Position numbers and translations under genes: made by a program
In this document: positions 35,745 through 45,728 of the stretch, in pieces
Layout: every line of letters starts with the position of its first letter
Numbering within the stretch: position 1 is the stretch's first letter
NCBI GenBank assembly: GCA_947495295.1
Contig: CANLYJ010000002.1
Coordinates: 310,001 to 374,000, forward strand
Source: an uncultured Paracoccaceae bacterium
GTDB taxonomy: Bacteria; Pseudomonadota; Alphaproteobacteria; Rhodobacterales; Rhodobacteraceae
Reading direction: 5' to 3'
DNA: 64,000 nucleotides
The notes under the pieces: generated by a model
What the model was told of the DNA's origin: nothing
Database searches by the model: none
Seen by the model: the letters and a program-made list of their open reading frames with translations, nothing else

Positions 35745-35848
35745 CGGGTTCTCCGTCGTGATCTTTTTTCCTTTTGCCGAACAGCCGTAAAGAATCAGTA
35801 ATTTTTTTCCGCCAAAAAGCTCCAAACGCAGATTCTGTCGGAGAACCG

Positions 35849-37183
35849 ATGATACAATTGATTGTCAACGACGCGAAAACCACACTCAGCCAGCCCAATA
35901 TAGAGGCTGACACATCCGTCGTGCCTGATGATGTCGACTTCGCAGAAATGATCACATTGCTGATTGAGGGCGAAAAGCCAAAACCTGGCGATGTGATGGC
36001 ATCAACCGATCAGTTATCAGCCGATCCTGAACCGTCGGCAGAGGTCCTTGTGGAGGATGTCGCGCTTGCTGCGGATCAAGACGATTGGACTGATCCCGCG
36101 CAATTGGAGTTTGGGTCGACAGAAGTCAGAGATGTCGAAAAACCAAATGACACAGAGCTTCCCAAGGCGGCAAATGTGGTCGAACGACAAGTGCCGATCG
36201 AGGGGCACAAGACAGTGCCTGACGCTGAGACTGACGTGACGATGGCCGATAAAACGGTACATGTTGTCGAACAAAAAACCGGTACAGTTCCGACCGCCGC
36301 GCAAAGCGTTGTCGAAGGCCAGTTTCCGCGAGATGCTCAACAAAATCAGCTGCCTGACAGATCTTCGAAGGCTGCCGTGCCAGATGCCGAAGCGCCGCCA
36401 GAACCGCAAAAATTGTCATCTGCAGTCCCGGAATTGATCGCCAAGCCCGGCCCTGCGGCGAAGGATCTTATGGGCACTGCGTCCCACACGGTGCCGCCGA
36501 CGCTGATCCCTGATAAACGGCATCTGGTTTCCGATCATCTCGATCAAAAACCGTATCCGGTCAAAGCTGACGGGTCTATCGGATCCACGAAACAGGAGGC
36601 CCCTGCGACCGCGAAAAGCGGCGCTGTTGCGATGGCGGAACTGCCAGCAGCGCTTCAGTTTGCGCAATCGAAAATGATAAAGGGTATCGCTGCTGCTGAG
36701 GTGTCAGGCGAATTGATGGGGTTGTCGTCTGCGGGTGAACGGCCTGTTGTAAATATCCAAACACTAACCGTATCGCCTGCGACCGCGGGCCCGGAAACGG
36801 CGCGCCATGTCGCGGGTCAACTTGCGGCTGCTATAACGGCGCAGCCCGGACGCACTACGGAAATCGCGCTCAACCCCGAAGAATTGGGCAAGGTGCGTTT
36901 GAGCATGAATTCAGTCGATACGACGATCACACTCAGCGTGATTGCCGAACGCCCAGAGACGACCGATCTGCTGCGGCGTCACATCGATGTGTTGGCGCAG
37001 GAATTCAAGGCATTGGGCTTTGAAAATATCTCGTTTTCTTTTGAAGAGCAAAGCCAGGCTGGCGCCGACGGTGGCCGCGAGGATGACACCCATAAGCCAA
37101 CAGAAAATGATGCCGTGCCAGCCGATGCGCACCAGCAGATGCGTACAGACGGCCAGAACAGCGGGCTTGACCTGCGACTTTAA
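35849..37183 (+). CDS. fliK: Flagellar hook-length control protein FliK
   Basis: A 444-residue protein with a long disordered, acidic and Pro-rich N-terminal ruler region and a C-terminal Flg_hook domain (residues about 325-420) with TEIALNPEELGKVRLSMNSVDTTITLSVIAERPETTDLLRRHIDVL, which is diagnostic of FliK. It sets hook length and signals the FlhB switch. ATG 35849 has GGAGAA seven bases upstream; a longer frame begins at 35774 but lacks such a site. It is followed after 9 bp by flgD, the hook cap gene. Confidence 0.92.
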   Translation: MIQLIVNDAKTTLSQPNIEADTSVVPDDVDFAEMITLLIEGEKPKPGDVMASTDQLSADPEPSAEVLVEDVALAADQDDWTDPAQLEFGSTEVRDVEKPNDTELPKAANVVERQVPIEGHKTVPDAETDVTMADKTVHVVEQKTGTVPTAAQSVVEGQFPRDAQQNQLPDRSSKAAVPDAEAPPEPQKLSSAVPELIAKPGPAAKDLMGTASHTVPPTLIPDKRHLVSDHLDQKPYPVKADGSIGSTKQEAPATAKSGAVAMAELPAALQFAQSKMIKGIAAAEVSGELMGLSSAGERPVVNIQTLTVSPATAGPETARHVAGQLAAAITAQPGRTTEIALNPEELGKVRLSMNSVDTTITLSVIAERPETTDLLRRHIDVLAQEFKALGFENISFSFEEQSQAGADGGREDDTHKPTENDAVPADAHQQMRTDGQNSGLDLRL

Positions 37184-37192
37184 GGACAAAAG

Positions 37193-37858
37193 ATGGAAAT
37201 CACACAGAACCCAGCGGCGACAACGCCCGTGGCATCACCGGCCGCGTCAGGCAAAACCAGCGAAATCAGCTCTGATTTTGAGACGTTTTTGCGGATGCTA
37301 ACGGTGCAGATGCAAAACCAAGACCCTTTGAACCCGGTCGACTCAACGGACTATGCGGTCCAGCTGGCCACATTTTCCGGCGTCGAACAGGCTGTTCTGA
37401 CGAATGATCTGTTGAAATCCCTGACATCGCAGATGAACAGCAGTGGACTGGCGGGGATGGCCAATTGGGTCGGCAAAGAAGCGCGGGCCGCCGCCCCTGC
37501 ATATTTCGACGGCAATCCAATCACAATAACACCGAATCCATCGGTGGTCGCGGACCGGGCAGAGGTTGTCATACGCAATGAAAACGGGACGGAAGTGCAG
37601 CGTTTGGATATCCCGGTTACATCAGATCCCGTGCAGTGGGCCGGCGTGTCAGAAGGGGGGTTCCCGTTCGACGATGGGCTTTACTCCTTCGAAGTTCTTA
37701 GCATCGCAAATGACGAGGTGATCGCGCAATCACCGGTTGAGATTTACAGCAAAGTCACCGAAGTTCGCAGCGAAGGGGGCGCAACCGTTCTGATTTTGGA
37801 AGGCGGTGCGGCGGTTCCCAGCGATCAGGTCACGGCGTTGCGTGATCCGCAAAGCTGA
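37193..37858 (+). CDS. flgD: Flagellar hook cap protein FlgD
   Basis: A 221-residue hook scaffold. The N-terminal conserved region includes DFETFLRMLTVQMQNQDPLNPVDSTDYAVQLATFSGVEQ, diagnostic of FlgD; the rest is the FlgD Tudor-like/Ig-like pair. It caps the growing hook and is discarded. Convergent with ubiB, with an 18-bp gap and no clear terminator. Confidence 0.95.
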   Translation: MEITQNPAATTPVASPAASGKTSEISSDFETFLRMLTVQMQNQDPLNPVDSTDYAVQLATFSGVEQAVLTNDLLKSLTSQMNSSGLAGMANWVGKEARAAAPAYFDGNPITITPNPSVVADRAEVVIRNENGTEVQRLDIPVTSDPVQWAGVSEGGFPFDDGLYSFEVLSIANDEVIAQSPVEIYSKVTEVRSEGGATVLILEGGAAVPSDQVTALRDPQS

Positions 37859-37876
37859 AACTCTCCGACCCCGGGA

Positions 37877-39406
37877 TCACATCAAACGGCTGATCCAGAC
37901 GGCGGCCCCTACCAAGGCCCCGCCCAATGACATCCATGCCAATCGCGCCAGCCGACGTTGGGGTTTTGGTTCAGGTGGTGGGTTGTTCAGCCGGATCAAA
38001 GCATCCTCGGCCAGTCGGGGCAGACGTGGACCGAAACGGGCCAGCACACGCGCGGTTTTGGTCAAATCGCGCAGCAATGCCTTGGGGCCAATGCTCTCTT
38101 TGATGTAGTTTTCGACCACCGGGCGGGCCACCTGCCAGATGTTCATATGCGGATCAAGGGAACGGGCAACGCCTTCAACCACGACCATTGTACGCTGTAA
38201 CAAAATGAGTTCCGTGCGCGTTTCCATCCCGAAACGTTCGGTCACTTCAAACAGATAGCTCAGCAGGCGCGCCATTGAAATCCGGCTCGCATCCATGCCG
38301 AAAATCGGTTCACCCACGGCACGCAAGGCACGGGCAAACTCATCCACATCGCGGTCGGCCGGTACATACCCGGCTTCAAAATGCACTTCCGCCACCCGGT
38401 TATAGTCCTTGCGGATAAATCCAAAAAGAATCTCTGCGTATACACGACGGGTATACTCATCAATCCGCCCCATGATCCCGAAATCATAGGCAATGATATC
38501 GCCATTCGCGGCGACCTTCAGATTACCCTGATGCATGTCGCCATGGAAATAACCATCACGCAGGGCGTGGTTCAGGAAAAGTTCCAGCACACGGGCCGCC
38601 AGCGCGCGACGATCATGGCCTGCCGCATCCAGCGCGTCGTTCAACCCGATATTCGTGCCTTCGGCCCAATCGAGCGTCATGACCCGTCTGCTGGACAGAT
38701 GCCAGCGGATCAACGGGACCTCGAACCCTGCGTCACCATCCGTATTGGCCGCAAACTCTGCCGCGGCAGAGCTTTCCAGCCGCAGATCCAGCTCGCCCAT
38801 CACGACGCCTTCGAAATGGGTGATCACCTCCATGGGGCGCAATCTGCGTGACGCGGGGGAAAGAACCTCGACAGCCCGAGCCGCGAAATAGAATGCGTCG
38901 ATATCCTTGCGGAACGCTTTTTCGATACCGGGGCGCAGGATTTTGACGGCGACCGCTTCGCCGGTTTCGGCCAGATGCGCCTTATGGACCTGGGCCAGCG
39001 ACGCGGCAGCGACGGGCTCCGAGAATGTCGAAAAAAGCGTATCAAATGGCAGGCCAAGTTCGCGCTGGATTTCGGCCTTTGCCTCTTTCATCGAAAATGG
39101 GGGCAGTTTGTCCTGCAAGACGCGCAGTTGCACGGCCAACTCATCACCAACCACATCTGGACGGGTCGACAAGACCTGACCAAATTTGATGTAAGCCGGG
39201 CCAAGCGCTGTCAGCGCACGCGGCGCAGGGGGCATCGACAGATCCCCCTGAAACCCCAGCCAACGAAACGGCCAGACAAGCGCACGAAACGTAACCCGCA
39301 GAAGCGGGCCTGCATCAAACGCATCAAGGACAACTTTCATCGCACCCGTGCGTTCCAGCGTGGCGCCCGTTCGGATCAGGCGGATAATGTTATGTGGGCC
39401 GCGCAA
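37877..39406 (-). CDS. ubiB: Ubiquinone biosynthesis ATPase/kinase-like protein UbiB
   Basis: A 509-residue ABC1/ADCK/UbiB protein needed for ubiquinone synthesis, probably as an ATPase helping extraction of membrane intermediates. It has the KxGQ motif (AYIKFGQVLSTRPD), the Ala-rich loop (AAASLAQVHKA) replacing the kinase glycine loop, the catalytic region HGDMHQGN and the DFG (YDFGIMG), and two membrane spans at the C-terminus. TTG at 39406 is taken as start (LRGPHNIIRLIRTG), one base past the ubiE stop; the frame extends upstream over ubiE without family similarity. Confidence 0.93.
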   Translation of the reverse strand: MRGPHNIIRLIRTGATLERTGAMKVVLDAFDAGPLLRVTFRALVWPFRWLGFQGDLSMPPAPRALTALGPAYIKFGQVLSTRPDVVGDELAVQLRVLQDKLPPFSMKEAKAEIQRELGLPFDTLFSTFSEPVAAASLAQVHKAHLAETGEAVAVKILRPGIEKAFRKDIDAFYFAARAVEVLSPASRRLRPMEVITHFEGVVMGELDLRLESSAAAEFAANTDGDAGFEVPLIRWHLSSRRVMTLDWAEGTNIGLNDALDAAGHDRRALAARVLELFLNHALRDGYFHGDMHQGNLKVAANGDIIAYDFGIMGRIDEYTRRVYAEILFGFIRKDYNRVAEVHFEAGYVPADRDVDEFARALRAVGEPIFGMDASRISMARLLSYLFEVTERFGMETRTELILLQRTMVVVEGVARSLDPHMNIWQVARPVVENYIKESIGPKALLRDLTKTARVLARFGPRLPRLAEDALIRLNNPPPEPKPQRRLARLAWMSLGGALVGAAVWISRLM

Positions 39407-39407
39407 G

Positions 39408-40160
39408 TTACAGTTTCCAACCCGAATGCAAGGCCGCGATCCCCATCGACAGGTTGCGGTATTTCGCATTCTCGAAACCAGCCGCGCGGATCATGGCAAG
39501 AAAACTGTCCTGATCGGGGAATTTGCGTATAGATTCCACCAGATATTGGTAACTGTCCCGATCACCGGCAATCATCTGACCCATGCGTGGAATGACGTTA
39601 AAGGAATAGGTGTCATAGGCCGCTTGCATCATCGGGTTTGGCAGTTGTGAAAACTCCAGAACCATCAAACGGCCACCGGGTTTCAGGACGCGGTAGGCTT
39701 CGGTCAACGCATCCTGCGGGCGGGTCACGTTCCTGATCCCAAAGCTGATTGTATAAACATCAAAGCTGTTGTCTTCGAACGGCAGGGACATCGCATCGCC
39801 AACCACCCAATCCAGACTGTCAGACATCTGTGCGGCTTCTGCGCGTTTGCGGCCTTCGACCAGCATGGGTTCCGTCAGATCCAGAACAGTTGCATGACCC
39901 CGGCCTGCGCGTTTGAGGAACCGGAAAGAAATGTCGCCAGTGCCGCCAGCGACATCCAGCAGGCGCTGTCCCGGACGTGGCGCCAGCCAATCCATCATCG
40001 CGTCTTTCCAGATACGATGGATACCCACCGACATCACGTCATTCATGATGTCGTATTTATTGGCGACTGAAGAAAACACGCCCTGCACCCGGCCGGCTTT
40101 TTCGGCTTCTGGCACGGTTTCAAACCCGAAATGGGTGGTATTATCCGGCTTATCGGTCAT
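39408..40160 (-). CDS. ubiE: Ubiquinone/menaquinone C-methyltransferase UbiE
   Basis: A 250-residue SAM-dependent methyltransferase of the quinone pathway. Motif I is [16 protein letters not shown] (near residue 69), with the UbiE signature [17 protein letters not shown] near residue 36 and the second signature [16 protein letters not shown]. Operon with ubiB. Divergent from mutM, a conserved alphaproteobacterial arrangement. Confidence 0.96.
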   Translation of the reverse strand: MTDKPDNTTHFGFETVPEAEKAGRVQGVFSSVANKYDIMNDVMSVGIHRIWKDAMMDWLAPRPGQRLLDVAGGTGDISFRFLKRAGRGHATVLDLTEPMLVEGRKRAEAAQMSDSLDWVVGDAMSLPFEDNSFDVYTISFGIRNVTRPQDALTEAYRVLKPGGRLMVLEFSQLPNPMMQAAYDTYSFNVIPRMGQMIAGDRDSYQYLVESIRKFPDQDSFLAMIRAAGFENAKYRNLSMGIAALHSGWKL

Positions 40161-40317
40161 GTCGTGATCCCGTTCCGCTCTTGTCTTCCGCCCGGGTTAT
40201 ACGCTGTTGCGACCAGAGACAAACTGTCAATCTGCCACATCGGGCCGGAACCGATTGTCTTGGCGGCTGTGGCCTGTATGCATGTTATCAATTCAACCAG
40301 CAAAGCACACCGCATTC

Positions 40318-41169
40318 ATGCCAGAACTACCCGAGGTCGAAACAGTCAAAGCCGGGCTTGCCCCCGTGATGGAAGGGCAGGTGATTACGCGTGCTGACGT
40401 GAACCGTCCCGACCTGCGCTGGCCCTTTCCAGAGGGCATGGCCGCGCGGTTAACGGGCAAATGTGTGATCCGGCTGCGTCGCCGGTCCAAGTACATTCTG
40501 GCCGATCTGGATAGCGGGGAAACCCTGCTGATCCATCTGGGCATGTCGGGGCGCATGTTGATTTCTGGCCAAATGCCCGGCGACTTTCATTTCGACCATC
40601 CGGCACCTGCAAAACATGATCATGTTGTGTTGCATATGGCGACTGGCGCGCGGATCACTTTCAATGATGCCCGGCGCTTTGGGGCGATGGACCTGATGCC
40701 GACAGACCAGCAGGACGATCATTGGTTGATCCGTGATCTGGGGCCGGAGCCGCTGGGAAATGCTTTTGACGAAACATACCTCACCCAACGACTGAAAGGG
40801 CGAAACACCCCGATAAAGTCGGCTCTTCTTGATCAACGCATCGTCGCTGGACTGGGAAACATTTATGTGTGCGAGGTTTTGTTTCGCGCAGGCATCCATC
40901 CGCGACGCAAGGCGGGGCAGATCAGTGCAAAACGCATAGCCGGTCTTGTGCCTCTGATCCGGGATGTTCTGGCCGAGGCAATCGCGGCTGGCGGTTCCTC
41001 ACTGCGTGATTATCGGCAGGCGGACGGGGAACTGGGATATTTTCAACATGGATTTCAGGTCTATGACTGCGAAGGTGCTACATGCGTAACACCCCACTGT
41101 GAAAAGAAAATCACGCGAATCGTACAATCGGGACGCTCATCTTTCTTCTGTCCGCAATGCCAAAGATAG
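40318..41169 (+). CDS. mutM: Formamidopyrimidine-DNA glycosylase MutM (Fpg)
   Basis: A 283-residue DNA repair enzyme removing 8-oxoguanine. It begins [10 protein letters not shown], with Pro2 the catalytic nucleophile after Met removal; the helix-two-turn-helix includes [19 protein letters not shown] and the C-terminal zinc finger has Cys pairs CVTPHC and CPQC with the loop GRSSFF. The true start is at 40318 because Pro2 is essential; frames reading from 40207 are artefacts. Confidence 0.96.
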   Translation: MPELPEVETVKAGLAPVMEGQVITRADVNRPDLRWPFPEGMAARLTGKCVIRLRRRSKYILADLDSGETLLIHLGMSGRMLISGQMPGDFHFDHPAPAKHDHVVLHMATGARITFNDARRFGAMDLMPTDQQDDHWLIRDLGPEPLGNAFDETYLTQRLKGRNTPIKSALLDQRIVAGLGNIYVCEVLFRAGIHPRRKAGQISAKRIAGLVPLIRDVLAEAIAAGGSSLRDYRQADGELGYFQHGFQVYDCEGATCVTPHCEKKITRIVQSGRSSFFCPQCQR

Positions 41170-41233
41170 CTTGATCCAGCAGCGCGCTTTGATAAGCAAT
41201 AAGCCTTGACCAGCGGCAAACAGGGACAGCAGC

Positions 41234-42010
41234 ATGGCCTTCGAGAATATTATTGTCGACATCACGGACTATGTGGCGACCATCACCCTGAACCGACCGG
41301 ACGCGCTGAACGCGCTGAACGCCAAGCTTCTGGGCGAGCTTTGCACGGCTTTAGAAGATGCCGACACAAGCGACAAAGTGCGCTGTATCATCATCACCGG
41401 CTCTGAAAAGGCCTTCGCCGCAGGCGCTGATATCAGCGAAATGGCGGATAAGTCCTTTGTCGAAATGTACACCAGCCGTTACTTTGAAAATGAAACGGAT
41501 CGCTTTAACCGAATCCGTAAACCTATCATCGCAGCCGTCTCCGGCTATGCACTGGGCGGCGGGTGCGAACTGGCAATGATGTGCGATTTCATCATTGCAG
41601 GCGACAATGCGAAATTTGGCCAACCTGAGATTAACCTTGGTGTGATCGCGGGGATCGGCGGGACGCAACGGCTGACACGTTTTCTGGGCAAGTCAAAGTC
41701 GATGGATATGCATCTGACCGGACGGTTCATGGACGCCGAAGAGGCCGAGCGGAGCGGACTGGTCAGCCGCGTTGTACCAACAAAAAAGCTGTTATCAGAA
41801 GCCAAGAGCGCCGCAGAGAAGATCGCTGAGAAATCGCAAATCGCCACCATAGCGGCAAAAGATGCGGTCAACCGCGCCTTTGAAACAACCCTTGCCGAAG
41901 GGCTGAATTACGAACGGCGTCTGTTTAATTCGCTCTTCGCCACAGAAGATCAAAGCGAAGGCATGGCCGCCTTTGTCGAAAAGCGCGAGCCGCAGTTTCG
42001 CGACAAATGA
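41234..42010 (+). CDS. Enoyl-CoA hydratase
   Basis: A 258-residue crotonase-family enzyme of fatty-acid beta-oxidation. The oxyanion hole is seen in [13 protein letters not shown] (near residue 60), the second signature in [23 protein letters not shown] (near residue 100) with the catalytic Glu, and the second catalytic Glu in GIIPG-like [12 protein letters not shown]. The protein is highly similar in outline to mitochondrial short-chain enoyl-CoA hydratase. Substrate chain length is not readable from sequence. Confidence 0.93.
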   Translation: MAFENIIVDITDYVATITLNRPDALNALNAKLLGELCTALEDADTSDKVRCIIITGSEKAFAAGADISEMADKSFVEMYTSRYFENETDRFNRIRKPIIAAVSGYALGGGCELAMMCDFIIAGDNAKFGQPEINLGVIAGIGGTQRLTRFLGKSKSMDMHLTGRFMDAEEAERSGLVSRVVPTKKLLSEAKSAAEKIAEKSQIATIAAKDAVNRAFETTLAEGLNYERRLFNSLFATEDQSEGMAAFVEKREPQFRDK

Positions 42011-42207
42011 ACCGTCCTGTGTGAATGCCGCCACGGCGGCCAGCGATACCCGGTTGACTCAATCCATCTGAAGGCGTAATTGCCGCGCCAGACATGCGTG
42101 TGAGGCCCGCTTTGGCCAGACGAACCGGTTCTGAACCCGGTCGGGGCTTATTGCGCGAATTGATTTGTATTTGACCCGACCAAGGTCACGAAAAAGGAAC
42201 CGAAGAC

Positions 42208-42471
42208 ATGGCAAATTCGCCCCAAGCCAAGAAGCGTGCGCGCCAGAACGAAGCACGCTTTGCCGTAAACAAAATGCGCCGCTCGCGGATCCGCACATAC
42301 CTGCGCGCCGTGGAAGAAGCGATTGCATCCGGTGATCAAAAAGCCGCGGCCGAAGCACTGAAAGTGGCCCAGCCAGAACTGATGCGCGGCGTGACCAAGG
42401 GCGTCTATCACAAGAACACAGCAGCACGGAAAATGTCCCGTCTGGCCTCACGTGTGAAGGCGATCGGCTAG
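42208..42471 (+). CDS. rpsT: 30S ribosomal protein S20
   Basis: An 87-residue basic protein ([39 protein letters not shown]) with the standard S20 pattern KRARQ...N and the C-terminal [29 protein letters not shown] lies upstream. The 197-bp leader (42011-42207) has a GC-rich dyad at 42027-42040 and a second near 42122-42139. A strong terminator follows. rpsT before dnaA is a usual order in this group. Confidence 0.97.
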   Translation: MANSPQAKKRARQNEARFAVNKMRRSRIRTYLRAVEEAIASGDQKAAAEALKVAQPELMRGVTKGVYHKNTAARKMSRLASRVKAIG

Positions 42472-42514
42472 TAGGCGATTCCCAGCCGATTACGCCAACA
42501 TCGAGTTCTTAAAC

Positions 42515-42546
42515 GCGCGCCAGCCACTGGCGCGCTTTTTGTTTTG
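42515..42546 (+). terminator. Rho-independent terminator of rpsT
   Basis: A perfect 9-bp GC-rich stem, GCGCGCCAG / CTGGCGCGC with a 3-base loop (42515-42535), followed by TTTTTGTTTT. It lies 44 bp after the rpsT stop. Confidence 0.92.
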
Positions 42547-43083
42547 GTGTTGCGCCGCTGCCCAGTTTGCGTGGCATTTCAAAGGGGCCAGAGATTCTTT
42601 TTCATCAATCGCAGAGTCAAGGACGAGTTTGTGTTGAAGCGTCCGCAAACGCCTTGCTAGCTTAGCGGTGCGATTCACATCGTTCCGGGGGGACATGGAG
42701 AGGATCGGCAACAGAAACGGGCGATGCGTGGCGTGTCACGCGATGACCTTTGAACTGGATTTGCCGAACTTCATGCAAAAGTGGTGACGGAATTCGCAGC
42801 TGCGCTGTGATACCAATCCAATTTGCGTCTGCAAGATCGCCAGAGTCTGCTCTCTGGTTGGCCTGTTGTCTATGTGCCCGTATCTGCCGCGCGGCGTTTG
42901 TACATGTGGGACACATGTATGGTGCGCCAAGGCTTATGGATTTGGTGAAAGGCATTCCGCCCGGGTGGGACCAACCCGGACGAATTGAATGCATTTGCCC
43001 GGAGCGTTGTGTCGTAAGTGAAACGGGGCAAAGACCCCGAATTGTGTGATGCGGCGTGTGCAAGTGGGGACAAAGAGAACAAA
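42547..43083 (+). other. Non-coding region upstream of dnaA
   Basis: This 537-bp stretch between the rpsT terminator and dnaA holds no convincing gene; frames on both strands overlap each other and have no ribosome site. I looked for DnaA boxes (TTATNCACA) and found none, so I do not call an origin here. A long dnaA leader with promoter(s) is the likely content; one possible weak promoter has TTGAAG near 42633 and TAGCTT near 42658. Confidence 0.5.
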
Positions 43084-44424
43084 ATGACCAATGACATCTG
43101 GGCAAAGGTACTGGCAGCGTTAAAATCTGCGTTAGGGGCAAACAATTTTTCAAATTGGATCGAACCGCTTGAATTCGCGCATCTGACCAGTGGCGTCGCG
43201 ACGTTTAACGTCCCCACGAATTTCATTGGCAACTACGTTTCGCAGAACTTCGGTGATCAGATCATCTACCACATGAACAAGCAGGGCGAAAAAGTACAAC
43301 GCCTGCAATTCTCTGTTGAACCCCAAACGCGCACGGCGACTGCAAGCAAGCCAGCGCTGCGCAAGATCGCCGGTTCTGATGACGGATCAGGCTCTCCTCT
43401 TGATGCACGGTTCACCTTTGACACGTTTGTTGTGGGCAAGCCCAATGAACTGGCCCATGCCGCAGCCCGCAGAGTTGCCGAGGGTGGCCCGGTCACCTTC
43501 AATCCGCTGTTTCTTTACGGGGGCGTCGGTCTTGGTAAGACACACCTGATGCACGCCATCGCACATGAATTGCAGCGACGTTCGCCCGAACTCAACGTGC
43601 TTTATCTGTCGGCGGAACAATTCATGTACCGGTTCATCACGGCGCTACGCGAACGCAAGATGATGGACTTCAAACAACTTTTCCGGTCCGTCGATGTGTT
43701 GATGGTCGATGATGTACAATTCATCAGCGGCAAGGACAGCACGCAGGAAGAGTTCTTTCATACGTTCAATGCCCTCGTGGATGGGCAAAAACAGATCATC
43801 ATTTCGGCTGATCGTGCGCCTGGCGAAATCAAGGGTCTTGAAGAACGGATCAAATCGCGCCTGCAATGTGGCCTTGTCGTTGACCTGCACCCCACTGACT
43901 ACGAACTGCGTCTTGGCGTGCTGCAATCAAAAGTCGATTTTTATGCCAGCCAATACCCTGAATTGGTGATCGCGCCCGGTGTGCTGGAATTTCTCGCGCA
44001 TCGCATCTCGACCAATGTGCGCGTGCTCGAGGGCGCATTGACCCGGCTTTTTGCTTTTGCATCGCTGGTCGGCCGTGAAATTACGCTTGAACTGACGCAG
44101 GACTGCCTGTCAGACGTCCTCAAAGCCTCTGATCGCAAGGTCACTGTGGAGGAAATTCAGCGCAAAGTTTCTGAGCATTACGCAATTCGCCTGTCCGATA
44201 TGATCGGGCCCAAGCGTGTTCGCAACTACGCCCGGCCTCGTCAGGTCGCGATGTATCTGGCCAAGCATATGACCAACCGGTCCTTGCCTGAAATCGGGCG
44301 ACGCTTTGGTGGGCGCGACCACACGACCGTCATGCACGGTGTGCGCCGGATCGAGGAACTCAAGGCGCTTGATAGCCAGATCGCGGATGATCTGGAATTG
44401 CTGCGCCGCGCGCTGGAGGAATAG
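43084..44424 (+). CDS. dnaA: Chromosomal replication initiator DnaA
   Basis: A 446-residue initiator. The N-terminal domain I is NDIWAKVLAALKSALGANNFSNWIEPL, Walker A (GGVGLGKTH) at about residues 146-154, Walker B (VDVLMVDDVQF), sensor-2 region in IKSRLQCGLVVDL, and the C-terminal DNA-binding signature GGRDHTTVMHGVRRIEEL. ATG at 43084 is chosen from the domain I start; frames extend upstream to 43018. Domain II is short, as in other Rhodobacterales. Confidence 0.97.
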   Translation: MTNDIWAKVLAALKSALGANNFSNWIEPLEFAHLTSGVATFNVPTNFIGNYVSQNFGDQIIYHMNKQGEKVQRLQFSVEPQTRTATASKPALRKIAGSDDGSGSPLDARFTFDTFVVGKPNELAHAAARRVAEGGPVTFNPLFLYGGVGLGKTHLMHAIAHELQRRSPELNVLYLSAEQFMYRFITALRERKMMDFKQLFRSVDVLMVDDVQFISGKDSTQEEFFHTFNALVDGQKQIIISADRAPGEIKGLEERIKSRLQCGLVVDLHPTDYELRLGVLQSKVDFYASQYPELVIAPGVLEFLAHRISTNVRVLEGALTRLFAFASLVGREITLELTQDCLSDVLKASDRKVTVEEIQRKVSEHYAIRLSDMIGPKRVRNYARPRQVAMYLAKHMTNRSLPEIGRRFGGRDHTTVMHGVRRIEELKALDSQIADDLELLRRALEE

Positions 44425-44548
44425 CACCAGCGCTTGACGCAGGCCGAGCCATCGTCAACAGTCAACAAAACGCTTGAGCCGCCCGAGAAATGCAGTACAT
44501 TTTGCGTCCCGGCGGGATCGGACACCAAGATATGCGGAGCATTGGGAC

Positions 44549-45667
44549 ATGAAATTCAGCATCGAACGCGCGGTTCTGCTAAAGGCGGTCGCACAGGCAC
44601 AATCTGTTGTTGAACGGCGGAACACGATCCCGATCCTCGCCAATGTCCTGATCGAGGCTGAGGGCGACGATGTCCATTTCCGCGCTACTGATCTTGATAT
44701 CGAAGTGGTCGATAAGGCGCCCGCAAAAGTTGAACGCGCCGGGGCCACAACCGTTGCCGCCGTGACACTGAACGAGATTGTGCGCAAATTGCCTGACGGC
44801 GCACTCGTGACCCTGACGGAGGATGGCGCATCCGGTCGTCTGACGATCGAGGCGGGCCGTTCGAACTTTTCTCTGGCGACGCTGCCAAAGGAAGACTTCC
44901 CCGTCATGGCGTCGTCTGACTATGCCGCGAATTTTTCGGCACCGGCACCGGTTCTGCGCCGCCTTTTTGATAAGTCAAAATTTGCAATCTCGACCGAGGA
45001 AACCCGTTATTATCTGAATGGCGTCTATATGCATGTAGCCGATAGTGATGGCGGCAAGGTCCTGCGTTGCGTGGCGACAGATGGACACCGTTTGGCGCGC
45101 ATCGATGCTGACCTGCCCAAGGACGCAGAAAGCATGGCGGGGGTGATCGTGCCGCGCAAAACGGTTGGTGAATTGCGCAAGCTTCTGGACGATGATGACA
45201 TGCAGATCGCCGTGTCGGTATCAGAAACCAAGATCCGCTTTGCCACACCGGATATCACCCTGACATCCAAGGTGATTGATGGGACATTCCCCGACTATAC
45301 CCGCGTGATCCCGCAGGGAAACACACGCAAGTTAGAGGTTGATGCAAGCGAGTTCGCCAAAGCCGTGGACCGCGTCGCAACTGTGTCGTCAGAACGATCA
45401 CGCGCTGTAAAGCTGGCCCTGGATGAAGACCGGCTGGTTCTGTCTGTCAATGCGCCTGACAGTGGCGCTGCCGAGGAAGAACTGGCCGTTGCATATGGCG
45501 ATGAACGTCTGGAAATTGGCTTTAATGCCAAATATTTGCTGGAAATCGCAAGCCAGGTGGATCGCGAGAATGCGGTGTTCATGTTCAATTCCTCTGGCGA
45601 CCCGACATTGATGCGTGAAGGCAATGACACGTCTGCCGTCTATGTCGTCATGCCGATGCGCGTGTGA
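44549..45667 (+). CDS. dnaN: DNA polymerase III beta clamp DnaN
   Basis: A 372-residue sliding clamp with three repeated domains. MKFSIERAVLLKAVAQAQSVVERRNTIPILANVLIEA is the usual start and the protein ends YVVMPMRV, the conserved C-terminus. The upstream frame to 44474 is not supported. Lies 124 bp after dnaA. Confidence 0.97.
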   Translation: MKFSIERAVLLKAVAQAQSVVERRNTIPILANVLIEAEGDDVHFRATDLDIEVVDKAPAKVERAGATTVAAVTLNEIVRKLPDGALVTLTEDGASGRLTIEAGRSNFSLATLPKEDFPVMASSDYAANFSAPAPVLRRLFDKSKFAISTEETRYYLNGVYMHVADSDGGKVLRCVATDGHRLARIDADLPKDAESMAGVIVPRKTVGELRKLLDDDDMQIAVSVSETKIRFATPDITLTSKVIDGTFPDYTRVIPQGNTRKLEVDASEFAKAVDRVATVSSERSRAVKLALDEDRLVLSVNAPDSGAAEEELAVAYGDERLEIGFNAKYLLEIASQVDRENAVFMFNSSGDPTLMREGNDTSAVYVVMPMRV

Positions 45668-45673
45668 CGGGCC

Positions 45674-45718
45674 CAAAAATTTTTAAAATTTTTGAGTGCA
45701 GGATTTTGGAAAATCCTG
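45674..45718. repeat. Two adjacent perfect hairpins between dnaN and recF
   Basis: First dyad: CAAAAATTTT / AAAATTTTTG, 10 bp arms and 1-base spacer (45674-45694). Second dyad: CAGGATTTT / AAAATCCTG, 9-bp arms and 2-base spacer (45699-45718). Together they fill the 61-bp gap. The design resembles the pair at 61453-61498 and may be a transcription terminator/attenuator or a dispersed repeat. Confidence 0.7.
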
Positions 45719-45728
45719 TTCAGCGCGC

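Noticed and set aside
42547-43083. Possible chromosomal origin next to dnaA
   Set aside because: No TTATNCACA DnaA boxes and no AT-rich unwinding region were found by eye.
42662-43153. 163-codon minus-strand frame upstream of and into dnaA
   Set aside because: It overlaps the dnaA start antiparallel, has no ribosome site and no family resemblance.
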